The notes below the pieces were generated by a model. It did no database searches. It saw only the letters and a program-made list of their open reading frames with translations, and was not told where the DNA came from. The translations under genes were made by a program, and so were the position numbers. Shown in pieces: positions 7,518 through 15,224 of a stretch of DNA of 64,000 nt; the stretch's first letter is position 1; each line of letters begins with the position of its first letter. Source of the stretch: Candidatus Bathyarchaeia archaeon (GTDB lineage Archaea > Thermoproteota > Bathyarchaeia > Bathyarchaeales > Bathycorpusculaceae); NCBI GenBank assembly GCA_038873195.1, contig JAVZEV010000001.1, forward strand, positions 710,490 through 774,489. The letters run 5' to 3'.

Positions 7518-8381
7518 GTGAAAGTTAACATAGTTTCTTTGACATGCTGTGCTGGATGCGTATCCTCTTTTTTAAATGCAGGCGACGCCCTACTGGAAAT
7601 TCTTTCTCAAGATTTCGACATAGTTTACTCGCCTACATTTGTTGATTTAAAAGAGGTCCCGCAAGTTGATTTAGCAATAGTTGAAGGCGGAGTTAGAACA
7701 GAAGCAGATGAGAAATTAATTAGAGAAGTGCGCGCCAAATCACGCATCCTTGTTGCGTTGGGAATCTGCGCAACTCACGGCGGAATAACAAGCTTAGGCA
7801 ACATAATTTCCGTAAAGAAACTTTTAGAAAAAGAATACTTCGTTCTAGAAACAAGCAAGCTTCCAGAACTTGAGGATTTGATGTATCCAATCTGCAACTT
7901 CGTCGACGTGGACTATTATATTCCAGGATGCCCACCAATGCCTTTCCTCATAGTTCACAGCCTAAAAAGCATCGTAAGCGGAAAAACGCCCACCCGCCAC
8001 CAGAGCGTAGTATGCACAGAATGCAACAGAAAAATAATCGCTGCAAAACTTGACCGTCTCTACGGAATATATGATAAGGAGGCAGACCCGAACCTTTGTC
8101 TAGTCAGCCAGGGCTTCGTCTGTTTAGGGTCTTTGACGCGTGAAGGTTGCGGTGCACCATGTCCAAGAGCAGGTTTCACATGCTTTGGATGTAGAGGACC
8201 CACTGATTCTCTGCTTTATCGTTCACGAGACTTGTATTCTTTCCTTGTCAAAGTGATATCGAAAAGAACAAGCATTCCAGAAGAAGAAGTTAAGAAGGAG
8301 TTATACCGCAACCCCTTCATCTTCCACACCTTCATTTTCTCAAAATTTGAACGTTTCAAAGCAAGGGAGAGAATCATTTGA
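7518..8381 (+). CDS. NiFe hydrogenase small subunit (group 3-like)
   Basis: 287 residues. The proximal 4Fe-4S cluster motif TCCAGC (C11, C14) is at the extreme N-terminus with no Tat signal, as in cytoplasmic group 3 enzymes. Further motifs are LGICATHGG, the DYYIPGCPPMP segment, and a cysteine-rich C-terminal half (CTEC, GCGAPCPRAGFTCFGCRGP) for two more clusters. It relays electrons between the active site in the large subunit and an outside partner, probably the ferredoxin at 9785. The GTG start follows an AGGGCGAGGCGGAG stretch. The stop overlaps the TTG start of the large subunit (TTGA). Confidence 0.93.
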   Translation: MKVNIVSLTCCAGCVSSFLNAGDALLEILSQDFDIVYSPTFVDLKEVPQVDLAIVEGGVRTEADEKLIREVRAKSRILVALGICATHGGITSLGNIISVKKLLEKEYFVLETSKLPELEDLMYPICNFVDVDYYIPGCPPMPFLIVHSLKSIVSGKTPTRHQSVVCTECNRKIIAAKLDRLYGIYDKEADPNLCLVSQGFVCLGSLTREGCGAPCPRAGFTCFGCRGPTDSLLYRSRDLYSFLVKVISKRTSIPEEEVKKELYRNPFIFHTFIFSKFERFKARERII

Positions 8382-9793
8382 CCAGCCAAAGAGAAATAAC
8401 AATATCGCCGACTACGAGGATTGAGGGACACGGGAAAGTAACAATAATCCTCGACGAGGCTGGAAACGTTTCAGACGCGTATTTTTACGCTACGGAAATC
8501 CGCGGCTTCGACTACTTCTTAAGGGGCATGGAGGCAGATAGACTTCCATTCATAATCTCAAGAATATGTGGCGTTTGCTCAACCGCCCATGTGCTTGCTT
8601 CAGTAAAAGCCATAGAAAACATTTACGGAACAGAGATAACAGAAACTGCCAAAAAACTTCGAGAGCTTCTTCTCATGGGACAGATAATCAGCAATCACTC
8701 TCTTGTCTTCTTTTTCTTGATATTGCCAGATTTTTGGTTCTCAAAGGAGGAAGACCCGTCAAAAAGAAATGCTTTCCAAATAATGCGCGAAAATCCAGAA
8801 ATAGGCAGAAAAGCCATTGCCTTAAGAAGTTTTGCAACTAAAATCTTGGACACCATTGGGAAACGTGAAGTTCACATAGTGTCAGCAATACCGGGTGGTT
8901 TAATAAGTCCGCTTAAGGAAAAGGAACGAGAAGAACTGCTGAAAGCGGCAAAAGAAGCTTGTGCAATCACGCAAGAGGCAGTCAGTTTAGGAAAGGAACT
9001 TTTCGAGAAAAATTGGGAAGAGTTCAGAAAAGCTGGGGACTACAAGACACATTACATGGCTTTAACAGATGATGACGCCATAGAATTTTACGAAGGCAAA
9101 ATACGCATCTTAAACCCGGAAGGCGATGTTTTCTCAGAGTTTGCAGCACAAGATTACATGAAACACGTCGAAGAAAAACGGTATGAATGGACATATGCAA
9201 AGTTTGCTTGTCTAAAAGCCTTGGGATGCCAAAAAGGAATCGTTCAAGTCGGACCAACCGCTCGGGTGAACGTGAACAAAAAGACAAAAACAGAATTTGC
9301 AAACAGAGAATTGGAAGAGTTCAAACGAAAATTTGGAAGCCCAACGCATGCTACTTTGCTTTTTGATTACGCACGCCTAATAGACCTTCTCTACGCTTGT
9401 GAGAGAACACGAGAACTGTTAGAAGACGAGAGCATAACGCGAACTGATACCAGAGTCAAAGTTAAACCTAAAGGCGGCGTAGGCACAAGCGTTGTTGAAG
9501 CTCCAAGAGGAACACTCGCTCATGAATACGCACTAACTCGTAATGGACGATTGAAAAGCATGAAGTTGATAATACCGACCCAAGTGAACAGTGCAGCTAT
9601 AAATCTTAACGTTAAAGATGCTGCAACAGAATTCATACGGAAAGGCGAAATCAAACCGGGACTTTTGAACAGAATAGAGATGGTTGTTCGCGCCTATGAC
9701 CCATGTATAAAATGTGCTACTAGAAACGCAACAGACAGCTTGAAAGTGGAGATAAGAAATCACGAAGGCAGACTGCTGAAGATTTTAAGTTAA
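8378..9793 (+). CDS. NiFe hydrogenase large (catalytic) subunit
   Basis: 471 residues with both nickel-ligand motifs: RICGVCSTAH at 62-71 (C64, C67) and DPCIKCATR at 441-449 (C443, C446). TTRIEGHGK near residue 12 and VEAPRGTLAHEY are also typical. After the expected maturation cleavage site at Arg449 there is a 22-residue tail that an endopeptidase would have to remove; no such peptidase gene is in the window. No HdrABC, F420-reducing or NAD(P)-linked subunit is adjacent, so the electron acceptor is not fixed by context. The TTG start is coupled to the small subunit. Confidence 0.95.
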   Translation: MTSQREITISPTTRIEGHGKVTIILDEAGNVSDAYFYATEIRGFDYFLRGMEADRLPFIISRICGVCSTAHVLASVKAIENIYGTEITETAKKLRELLLMGQIISNHSLVFFFLILPDFWFSKEEDPSKRNAFQIMRENPEIGRKAIALRSFATKILDTIGKREVHIVSAIPGGLISPLKEKEREELLKAAKEACAITQEAVSLGKELFEKNWEEFRKAGDYKTHYMALTDDDAIEFYEGKIRILNPEGDVFSEFAAQDYMKHVEEKRYEWTYAKFACLKALGCQKGIVQVGPTARVNVNKKTKTEFANRELEEFKRKFGSPTHATLLFDYARLIDLLYACERTRELLEDESITRTDTRVKVKPKGGVGTSVVEAPRGTLAHEYALTRNGRLKSMKLIIPTQVNSAAINLNVKDAATEFIRKGEIKPGLLNRIEMVVRAYDPCIKCATRNATDSLKVEIRNHEGRLLKILS

Positions 9794-9976
9794 GATTTTT
9801 ATGGCTTGCCCGGGACAGTTCACTTGGCACGTTCTACATAAAATGCAGTTTTCTTCATTCACGATTTTTGGTTTTTCCGACTTCGCATTGCGAAAAACGG
9901 AAACTGGGCATATCTCCACGCAGATTTTATCACGGTCCCCAACACACTTGGAATAGTCAATTACTATTTTAGCCAT
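9785..9976 (-). CDS. Two-cluster 4Fe-4S ferredoxin
   Basis: 63 residues. Cluster II motif CILCRTCQVNCP is canonical. The first set is CVGDRDKICVEICP, where the usual CxxCxxC start is replaced by CX7CX3CP, as in ferredoxins with an altered or 3Fe-4S-type first cluster. The gene runs toward the hydrogenase large subunit and their 3' ends overlap by 9 nt. Co-location suggests it exchanges electrons with the hydrogenase, but it is not in the same transcript. Confidence 0.88.
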   Translation of the reverse strand: MAKIVIDYSKCVGDRDKICVEICPVSVFRNAKSEKPKIVNEENCILCRTCQVNCPGQAIKILT

Positions 9977-10087
9977 GCACTTCGCCTTTGCTAGTAAACT
10001 TTCCGAAACTATTAAAACTTTCTTACTTAATTCGCAAAGGTTGTCTAAGCCAACGCCGAGAATGTGCTGAACAAAGTTTTAAGTTTC

Positions 10088-12229
10088 CTACTTTTTCACT
10101 TTTGATGCGTACTTTTTCGGATTTCTTTTGAATTCTTCTTCACAGTGCTTCGAACAGAAATACACAGTGCGTCCTTCATACTCGACTTTGCTATAGGCTG
10201 TTTCAGGCTCTATTTTCATTCCACACACTGGATCAGTAACTAACTGCTTTTTCTCCATAAACTGCACCCCCTTTGGTTCATATTTCCTTAAAGTCTGAGC
10301 GTTAAATGCCACTATCACCGTGCTAAGTGACATTATAACCGCGCCAATCGCAGGATGCAACACAACGCCAAAGCCAGACAAGATTCCAGCCGCTAACGGT
10401 ATTGTTACAATATTGTATCCTGCAGCCCACCATAAATTCTGAACCATTTTAGAATAAGTCTTTTTGGAAAGGTCAATAACTTTCGGAACATCGCGCGGGT
10501 CATTTCTTACAAGGATTATGTCTGCGCTTTCGATTGCGACGTCTGTTCCGGCGCCTATGGCGATGCCGACGTCTGCTGTGACAAGTGCTGGAGCATCGTT
10601 AATACCATCACCAACCATGGCGACCTTGAAGCCTTTTTCTCTTAATGCTTTGATTTTTTCTGCTTTTTTGTCTGGAAGAACTTGAGCAAAATAGTCGTCT
10701 ATGCCTAGTTCTTTTCCAACCCAGCGGGCTACTTCTTCAGAATCTCCAGTTAACATGTAAACTCTTATGCCCTTTTCCTTCAATTTTTTGATGGCTTCAA
10801 GGGATTCTTCACGTATCTTATCAGAAAGCGCTAAGGCGCCGGCAAGTTTTCCATTGACAACTGTGAAAATCACGGTTTTGCCTTGTTCTTGCAATTTTTT
10901 TATTTTCGGGTCGTTCACGTCGATTTTCATGTCTTGGAGAAGGTTTACGCTTCCCACGTAAACTTCTTTTTTGCCTACTTTTCCGTAGGCGCCTCTGCCA
11001 GGTAAAGCCTTAAATTCCTTAGCTTGAGGAGTTTCTACGCCTTTTTCTTTGGCATATTCTACCACGGCTTTGGCTATGATGTGTTCAGAGTTTAGCTCAA
11101 CGCTTGAGGTTAATTCTAACAGTTCATTTTCTGGAATGAACGAGACTATATCGCTGACGCCGAACTTGCCAGAAGTCAACGTTCCAGTCTTGTCAAAAAC
11201 CACCGCGTTTACATCTTTAACCATTTCGAAGGCTTTTCTGTCACGGATGAGAACGCCGCTCTTCGCGGTTATCGATGTGGAAAGAGCAACAACCAGCGGT
11301 ATTGCCAAACCAAGCGCGTGCGGACAAGCAATTACTAACACAGTCACTGTTCTTTCAAGCGCCATGAAAGAACTACCCATCAGAGACCAAACAGCATACG
11401 TTACTATTCCCATCGCAACTGCTACGTAAAAGAGCAACGCGGCAGCGCGGTTTGCCAAATCCTGCGTTCGAGACTTGCTTTCCTGCGCCTGCTTAACTAG
11501 TTTGATTACTTGCGATAAGTAGGTTTCTTCGCCTACCCGTTCTATTTTTACTTTCAAAACACCTTCAGCATTTATGGCGCCGCCTATTACCTTGTCTTTT
11601 AATTCTTTGTGGACGGGTTTTGACTCGCCAGTTAAAAGAGCCTCGTTAACGTAGGATTCACCTTCAACAACCACGCCGTCAGAAGGTATTTTCTCGCCGG
11701 GGCGAACAAGAACAACGTCGCCGGTTTTCAATTGCGCGACTGGAACGTCCACGATTTCGCCATTTTTCAATAAATGCGCGGTTGTGGGCATTATTCTAAC
11801 GAGTTCTTCCAGCGCCATGGAAGCGCCCATTACGCTTTTCGCTTCTATCCAGTGTCCAAGAAGCATCACGTCAATTAATGTGGCGAGTTCCCAGAAAAAG
11901 TCCATGCCTAATTGAAAGATGACCGTGCCTGCTGAATAGAAGAATGCAACTGTTATTGCCATTCCTATTAGCGTCATCATTCCGGGCTGTCTGGCTTTTA
12001 CTTCTTCAATTAAGCCTTTCAGAAATGGCCATCCGCCATAAACATAAACAATTGTGGATAGGGCTAGTAGGATGTAGGATTGGTAGGGTATTTTTAGGAT
12101 TTGGAGTGGTGGAAACCATTCTTGAATCATTGTTGAAAGTAGCAGTATTGGGATTGTTAGGATTAAGGAGACTAGAAATTTGTTTTTGAATTCTTGCATG
12201 TGGTGAGCGTGGTGATGATGCCCAGACAT
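10088..12229 (-). CDS. copB: Copper-translocating P-type ATPase, CopB type, with C-terminal YHS domain
   Basis: 713 residues. The N-terminus is His-rich (SGHHHHAHH), about eight membrane helices follow, the actuator TGES is at 200-203, the intramembrane metal motif is CPH (302-304), the phosphorylated Asp346 is in DKTGT, and the hinge is GDGINDAP. CPH plus an N-terminal His tract marks the P1B-3/CopB group, which exports copper. A YHS metal-binding domain (DPVCGMKI to FCSKHCEEEF) is appended at the C-terminus at about 665-705, rather than the usual N-terminal position. Its promoter region is shared with the divergent ferredoxin and contains an ATGAC-N4-GTCAT-like operator. Confidence 0.93.
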   Translation of the reverse strand: MSGHHHHAHHMQEFKNKFLVSLILTIPILLLSTMIQEWFPPLQILKIPYQSYILLALSTIVYVYGGWPFLKGLIEEVKARQPGMMTLIGMAITVAFFYSAGTVIFQLGMDFFWELATLIDVMLLGHWIEAKSVMGASMALEELVRIMPTTAHLLKNGEIVDVPVAQLKTGDVVLVRPGEKIPSDGVVVEGESYVNEALLTGESKPVHKELKDKVIGGAINAEGVLKVKIERVGEETYLSQVIKLVKQAQESKSRTQDLANRAAALLFYVAVAMGIVTYAVWSLMGSSFMALERTVTVLVIACPHALGLAIPLVVALSTSITAKSGVLIRDRKAFEMVKDVNAVVFDKTGTLTSGKFGVSDIVSFIPENELLELTSSVELNSEHIIAKAVVEYAKEKGVETPQAKEFKALPGRGAYGKVGKKEVYVGSVNLLQDMKIDVNDPKIKKLQEQGKTVIFTVVNGKLAGALALSDKIREESLEAIKKLKEKGIRVYMLTGDSEEVARWVGKELGIDDYFAQVLPDKKAEKIKALREKGFKVAMVGDGINDAPALVTADVGIAIGAGTDVAIESADIILVRNDPRDVPKVIDLSKKTYSKMVQNLWWAAGYNIVTIPLAAGILSGFGVVLHPAIGAVIMSLSTVIVAFNAQTLRKYEPKGVQFMEKKQLVTDPVCGMKIEPETAYSKVEYEGRTVYFCSKHCEEEFKRNPKKYASKVKK

Positions 12230-12296
12230 TTTTTACTCTTCTTTTCCTTATTAGAGTCTTGTTGATTTTTATGGTTTTGTGGCTGAAATCTTAAAT

Positions 12297-12310
12297 ATGC
12301 CGTATGTCAT
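12297..12310. promoter_or_regulatory. Fourth ATGAC-N4-GTCAT-like operator, in a ferredoxin promoter
   Basis: ATGCCGTATGTCAT differs from the operators at 6299 and 6320 at one base, in the left arm. It overlaps the end of a TATA-like CTTAAATAT (12289-12297) and would cover the region before the transcription start of the ferredoxin gene, a repressor-like position. It could also influence the divergent CopB gene. Confidence 0.6.
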
Positions 12311-12332
12311 AAAAACCTATCGGTGAACAAAA

Positions 12333-12548
12333 TTGAAAGTCACCATCAACCGAGAAGGATGCATAGGATGCGGCGTATGCGAAGCTCTCTGTCCCGAAGT
12401 CTTCAAACTATTAGAAGACACAAAATCAAGCATAGTCGAAAAATACAGAAAAGGCAGCCCAAGCGAAGGAGAAGTTGACGACAGCTTAAGTGCATGCGTA
12501 GAAAGCGCCAAAACCTCTTGTCCAGTTGAAGTTATAAGCACACAATAG
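12333..12548 (+). CDS. Single-cluster 4Fe-4S ferredoxin
   Basis: 71 residues. The motif CIGCGVCEALCPEVF near residues 10-20 gives three cluster ligands plus the fourth in the paired C-terminal region (SCPVEVIS). This is the mono-cluster ferredoxin layout known from Thermococcus and Thermotoga. It is an electron carrier in the cytoplasm. The start is TTG at 12333, 6 nt after GGTGA. The operator just upstream suggests control by the regulator at 5858. Confidence 0.92.
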   Translation: MKVTINREGCIGCGVCEALCPEVFKLLEDTKSSIVEKYRKGSPSEGEVDDSLSACVESAKTSCPVEVISTQ

Positions 12549-12570
12549 CCGCGCATTAGTTTTTACTATT

Positions 12571-13050
12571 CTATCCTCCAGGTGCCCCGTGAAATGGGAC
12601 GTTCTTCCAGAGAAGTTCCCACCAGTCCTCTTCCGTTATCGTTTCTCCACGAACCAGAATTTCCAAAACCATCTTCAAAAGTTCGTGATGTCTTTTTTCG
12701 TCTTCCAAAATCGCATTCAACAAAAGCTTAACTTTTTCGTCCTCAACGCTTGGCAGCACTTTTCCAATTTTTTTGATAAGTTCAGCTTCCATGCGAATGT
12801 GTTTTTCCACTAAGGCTTTTTGTTTGTCAAGATGTTCCTGCGTCAAGGCTTGAGCTACACCAGTGAGAAGTTCAGTAGCTGCAGCATACAGTTCCGCATG
12901 TTTAACAGAATCAAGCGATATTCCTTTCAAAACTCCTCTTACTGGCGGATTTTTCATTCCCACCAAGCCAGCGTTCAATGAATCTACAATTTCGTTTTCA
13001 ATTTTAATTTGCGCTTTAATAAAACCTATTAACTCGTCTTTTGATTTCAA
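12571..13050 (-). CDS. Ferritin-like di-iron-fold protein
   Basis: About 159 helical residues with paired carboxylate and histidine motifs at the spacing of the ferritin/rubrerythrin fold: IENEI, HAELYAAA, RMEAELI and EDEKRHHELL. No rubredoxin domain is fused. Possible roles are iron or peroxide handling; the exact activity is unproven. A TTG at 13050 is preceded by GGAGG with 8 nt spacing; the longer form from TTG 13065 would contain that site inside its first codons, so 13050 is preferred. Convergent with the ferredoxin gene. Confidence 0.75.
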   Translation of the reverse strand: MKSKDELIGFIKAQIKIENEIVDSLNAGLVGMKNPPVRGVLKGISLDSVKHAELYAAATELLTGVAQALTQEHLDKQKALVEKHIRMEAELIKKIGKVLPSVEDEKVKLLLNAILEDEKRHHELLKMVLEILVRGETITEEDWWELLWKNVPFHGAPGG

Positions 13051-13077
13051 AGAGTTTGCCTCCAATCATTAACGTTG

Positions 13078-13521
13078 TTAAGCTTTATGCATAAGTCTTT
13101 CGGCAATTTTCTTTCCAAACTCTCTGCACTTTTCTAGACCATTCTGGTCTGGCGTATATTTGATTAAGAGTGGTGGGTCGGTTACTTGCATTTCAAACTT
13201 GTTTTTCAAGATTTCAAGAACAAGTTTGGGGGCTTCGCCGCTCCATCCGTAAGACCCGAAGGTTGCGCCGATTTTGCCTTTCAAATTTACGCTTTTCACT
13301 GCGGCTTCTTCAAAGAGCATTTTCATGTCAAGGGTCATGTCATGATGGTAAGTTGGCGTGCCAACAATTACTGCATCAAATTCGCTTAACATCTCAGGCG
13401 TCACGTGGTAGGCTAGTTCTACGTCAACTCCTGGAACCGTTTTAGCGCCATCAACCACCGCCTTTGCCATTTTTTCAGTGTTTCCAGTTCGACTATAATA
13501 GAGTACGAGAATTTTGGGCAT
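13078..13521 (-). CDS. Flavodoxin-domain protein
   Basis: About 147 residues. The FMN phosphate loop is YSRTGNTEKMA near the N-terminus; GTPTYHHD and GSYGWSGEAP are the second and third flavin-contact loops, resembling the flavodoxin domain of A-type flavoproteins (FprA/ROO). The diiron beta-lactamase domain is not present here, so this is a free flavodoxin-like carrier or partner. The ATG at 13521 has a GAGG 9 nt upstream, better than the GTG at 13536. It lies just upstream of the ferritin-like gene on the same strand. Confidence 0.88.
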   Translation of the reverse strand: MPKILVLYYSRTGNTEKMAKAVVDGAKTVPGVDVELAYHVTPEMLSEFDAVIVGTPTYHHDMTLDMKMLFEEAAVKSVNLKGKIGATFGSYGWSGEAPKLVLEILKNKFEMQVTDPPLLIKYTPDQNGLEKCREFGKKIAERLMHKA

Positions 13522-13554
13522 CACCCATTTCCTCACTACTATTAAAATTCTAAA

Positions 13555-14406
13555 TTAGTTAGCCTTTTTCTCAATTTTGGATTTTTTTGTTTTCTTTTTA
13601 GAAGCTTTAAGCAGTTGAGCAATTTTCTCTTTTACGCCTTCGAAAGGTTCGCCTAAAACTTGGATTTTATCCATTCGCCCTTCTCCGAAGCCTCTTTTCA
13701 TGGCTTCTTTTATGACTGGTATCTTTTCCGGGTCCAAGCCTACGAGGGCGTAACCAACTGCTTCTACTGCAACTGCATCTCTGCCGACGACGAGAACGTT
13801 CATGTAAGTTCTGCTAGCAGTCGGCGCAACTCCACTACATAGGTATGTACCATCCAAAACTGCAAGATCTATTCCACTGACTGCCTCATATAAGTCTAGA
13901 AGCGTCTCTTCCAACTTCTTGTGAAACCTCACCTTTTTCTTGTCTGGAATCAAACCTAACAAGTTCTTTAGAATACTACCTTTCTCAAACGTGCGTAGAA
14001 CGTGAGTACTAACAAATACGTTTGGCTTGAAAATTATGTGAGATAAGCCTATCGTTTCATCTGCAACTTTAACCTGCTTGGTTTCTGTATCTCCAGAAAG
14101 GTCAAAGGGTACAACGCGTTCACTAAAAAGGGTATTCCATTTTTGAAGTCTTTCCAACGCTTTTCCCTTGTAATTTTCGGACTCTGCTAAGAATATTTTG
14201 GGAGCTTTGCCGAAGCTATTGATGATTGCGTCTGCAACATTTACGCTTGCGTGATGGCTTGTTTTGTGGTCAAAAACGCCAACTTTGATTACGATAGACC
14301 TTTCTGGTGTGTTTAGGTTGTCTATTCCTCCGATAAGTTGTATTGCTTGATTAAAGGATTGTTTAACATCAGAACCGAGTTCTACTACTGCAACTTTTAC
14401 GCTCAT
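13555..14406 (-). CDS. DUF362 family protein
   Basis: 283 residues matching the DUF362 family: a KVAVVELGSDVKQSFNQAI start, KVGVFDHKTSHHASVNVADAI, the middle ISHIIFKPNVFVSTHVL region, and VDGTYLCSGVAPTASR-like and VLVVGRDAVAVEAVGYALVGLDP segments. No ferredoxin domain is fused and the C-terminus is a short Lys-rich tail. Function of the family is unsettled. It heads a leftward run of three redox-type genes (DUF362, flavodoxin, ferritin-like). Confidence 0.8.
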   Translation of the reverse strand: MSVKVAVVELGSDVKQSFNQAIQLIGGIDNLNTPERSIVIKVGVFDHKTSHHASVNVADAIINSFGKAPKIFLAESENYKGKALERLQKWNTLFSERVVPFDLSGDTETKQVKVADETIGLSHIIFKPNVFVSTHVLRTFEKGSILKNLLGLIPDKKKVRFHKKLEETLLDLYEAVSGIDLAVLDGTYLCSGVAPTASRTYMNVLVVGRDAVAVEAVGYALVGLDPEKIPVIKEAMKRGFGEGRMDKIQVLGEPFEGVKEKIAQLLKASKKKTKKSKIEKKAN

Positions 14407-14498
14407 GCATAATCACCTTAAAGTTGAAGCTATCTCCTTTTTCTTCCTTTTAAAGAAACCGATGTAAGATATAAGAGATAAAAGTCATCTGAGAGTTT

Positions 14499-14957
14499 AT
14501 GACAATACGCTTATGTATGCAGAAGGCGTCAAAAGTGGCTAAAACGTTCAAGATGAGACTGGATAAGATACAGCCAAGCCAATTGTACATAAGCTCAGAA
14601 AAACTGTCTCTAGTAATGAAAACGTTTGACCCTTCAAAGCCCGAGTTGCTTGAGCCTATACCAGTGAAAAAGCTTGATGGTGAAGTTATATTTGTAGATG
14701 GTCACACTAGAGCCCTTGCAGCGTTTCTGCATGGTTTTTCAGAAATCATGGTGTATTGGGAAGAGGAAAAGTTGGATTGGGATGAATACAAGATTTGTGT
14801 TGAATGGTGTAAAAGTGAAGGCATCCGCTCAATAGCTGACCTAAAGAATAGAATAGTTTCGCAGAAAGAATATGATGTGCTGTGGCTTAAGCGCTGTGAA
14901 AAAATGCAACAGGAACTAGCAAAAAAGCGATACCACAGTCTAGAACAGCACCCTTAA
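14499..14957 (+). CDS. ParB/sulfiredoxin-fold domain protein
   Basis: 152 residues. The N-terminal part has the ParB-like layout: LDKIQPSQLYISSEKL, then the signature VDGHTRALAAF (about 66-77), where ParB-type proteins bind nucleotide. The rest is helical and charged, with no helix-turn-helix, so it is not a plasmid partition ParB. The substrate is unknown. It stands alone between the DUF362 gene (divergent) and the tRNA-Cys region. Confidence 0.7.
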   Translation: MTIRLCMQKASKVAKTFKMRLDKIQPSQLYISSEKLSLVMKTFDPSKPELLEPIPVKKLDGEVIFVDGHTRALAAFLHGFSEIMVYWEEEKLDWDEYKICVEWCKSEGIRSIADLKNRIVSQKEYDVLWLKRCEKMQQELAKKRYHSLEQHP

Positions 14958-15030
14958 AGAGATAAAAATCAGTTGCTGTCAACACCTAGTCCGACCTATT
15001 ACCATAAGTATTCAGCAGTCTATCGGAAAG

Positions 15031-15060
15031 TTCAACCTATATATAAGGAGGGGGCCTAGA
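15031..15060 (+). promoter_or_regulatory. Promoter-like repeat element, copy 1
   Basis: A TTCAACCTATATATAAGG core followed by AGGGGGCCTAGA. It closely matches elements at 61164 and 62720. It contains a TATA box with preceding purine/CC bases like a BRE. Unlike the other two copies, no coding gene follows in the next 55 nt; the downstream sequence runs into the antisense side of tRNA-Cys. It may drive a short non-coding RNA. Confidence 0.5.
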
Positions 15061-15115
15061 CGCCAAGACCAACAGAACCCAGCATCATCCACAAGTTTTT
15101 GATGCATAGTTAGAA

Positions 15116-15187
15116 GCCGGGGATGGGAGTTGAACCCACATATAGCGGCTCTGCAGGCCGCCGCCTGAACCGTTCGGCCACCCCGGC
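15116..15187 (-). tRNA. tRNA-Cys (GCA)
   Basis: 72 nt cloverleaf on the minus strand. The acceptor stem is GCCGGGG/CCCCGGC, the D-arm contains GGCCGAACGGTTCAGGC, the anticodon stem GCGGC/GCCGC encloses the loop CTGCAGA with anticodon GCA, and the T-loop is TTCAACT with stem GTGGG/CCCAT. The 3' CCA is not encoded. No intron is seen. Confidence 0.95.
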
Positions 15188-15224
15188 ATCATAAAACTCT
15201 GAATTAACACCTATAAATGTTTGT

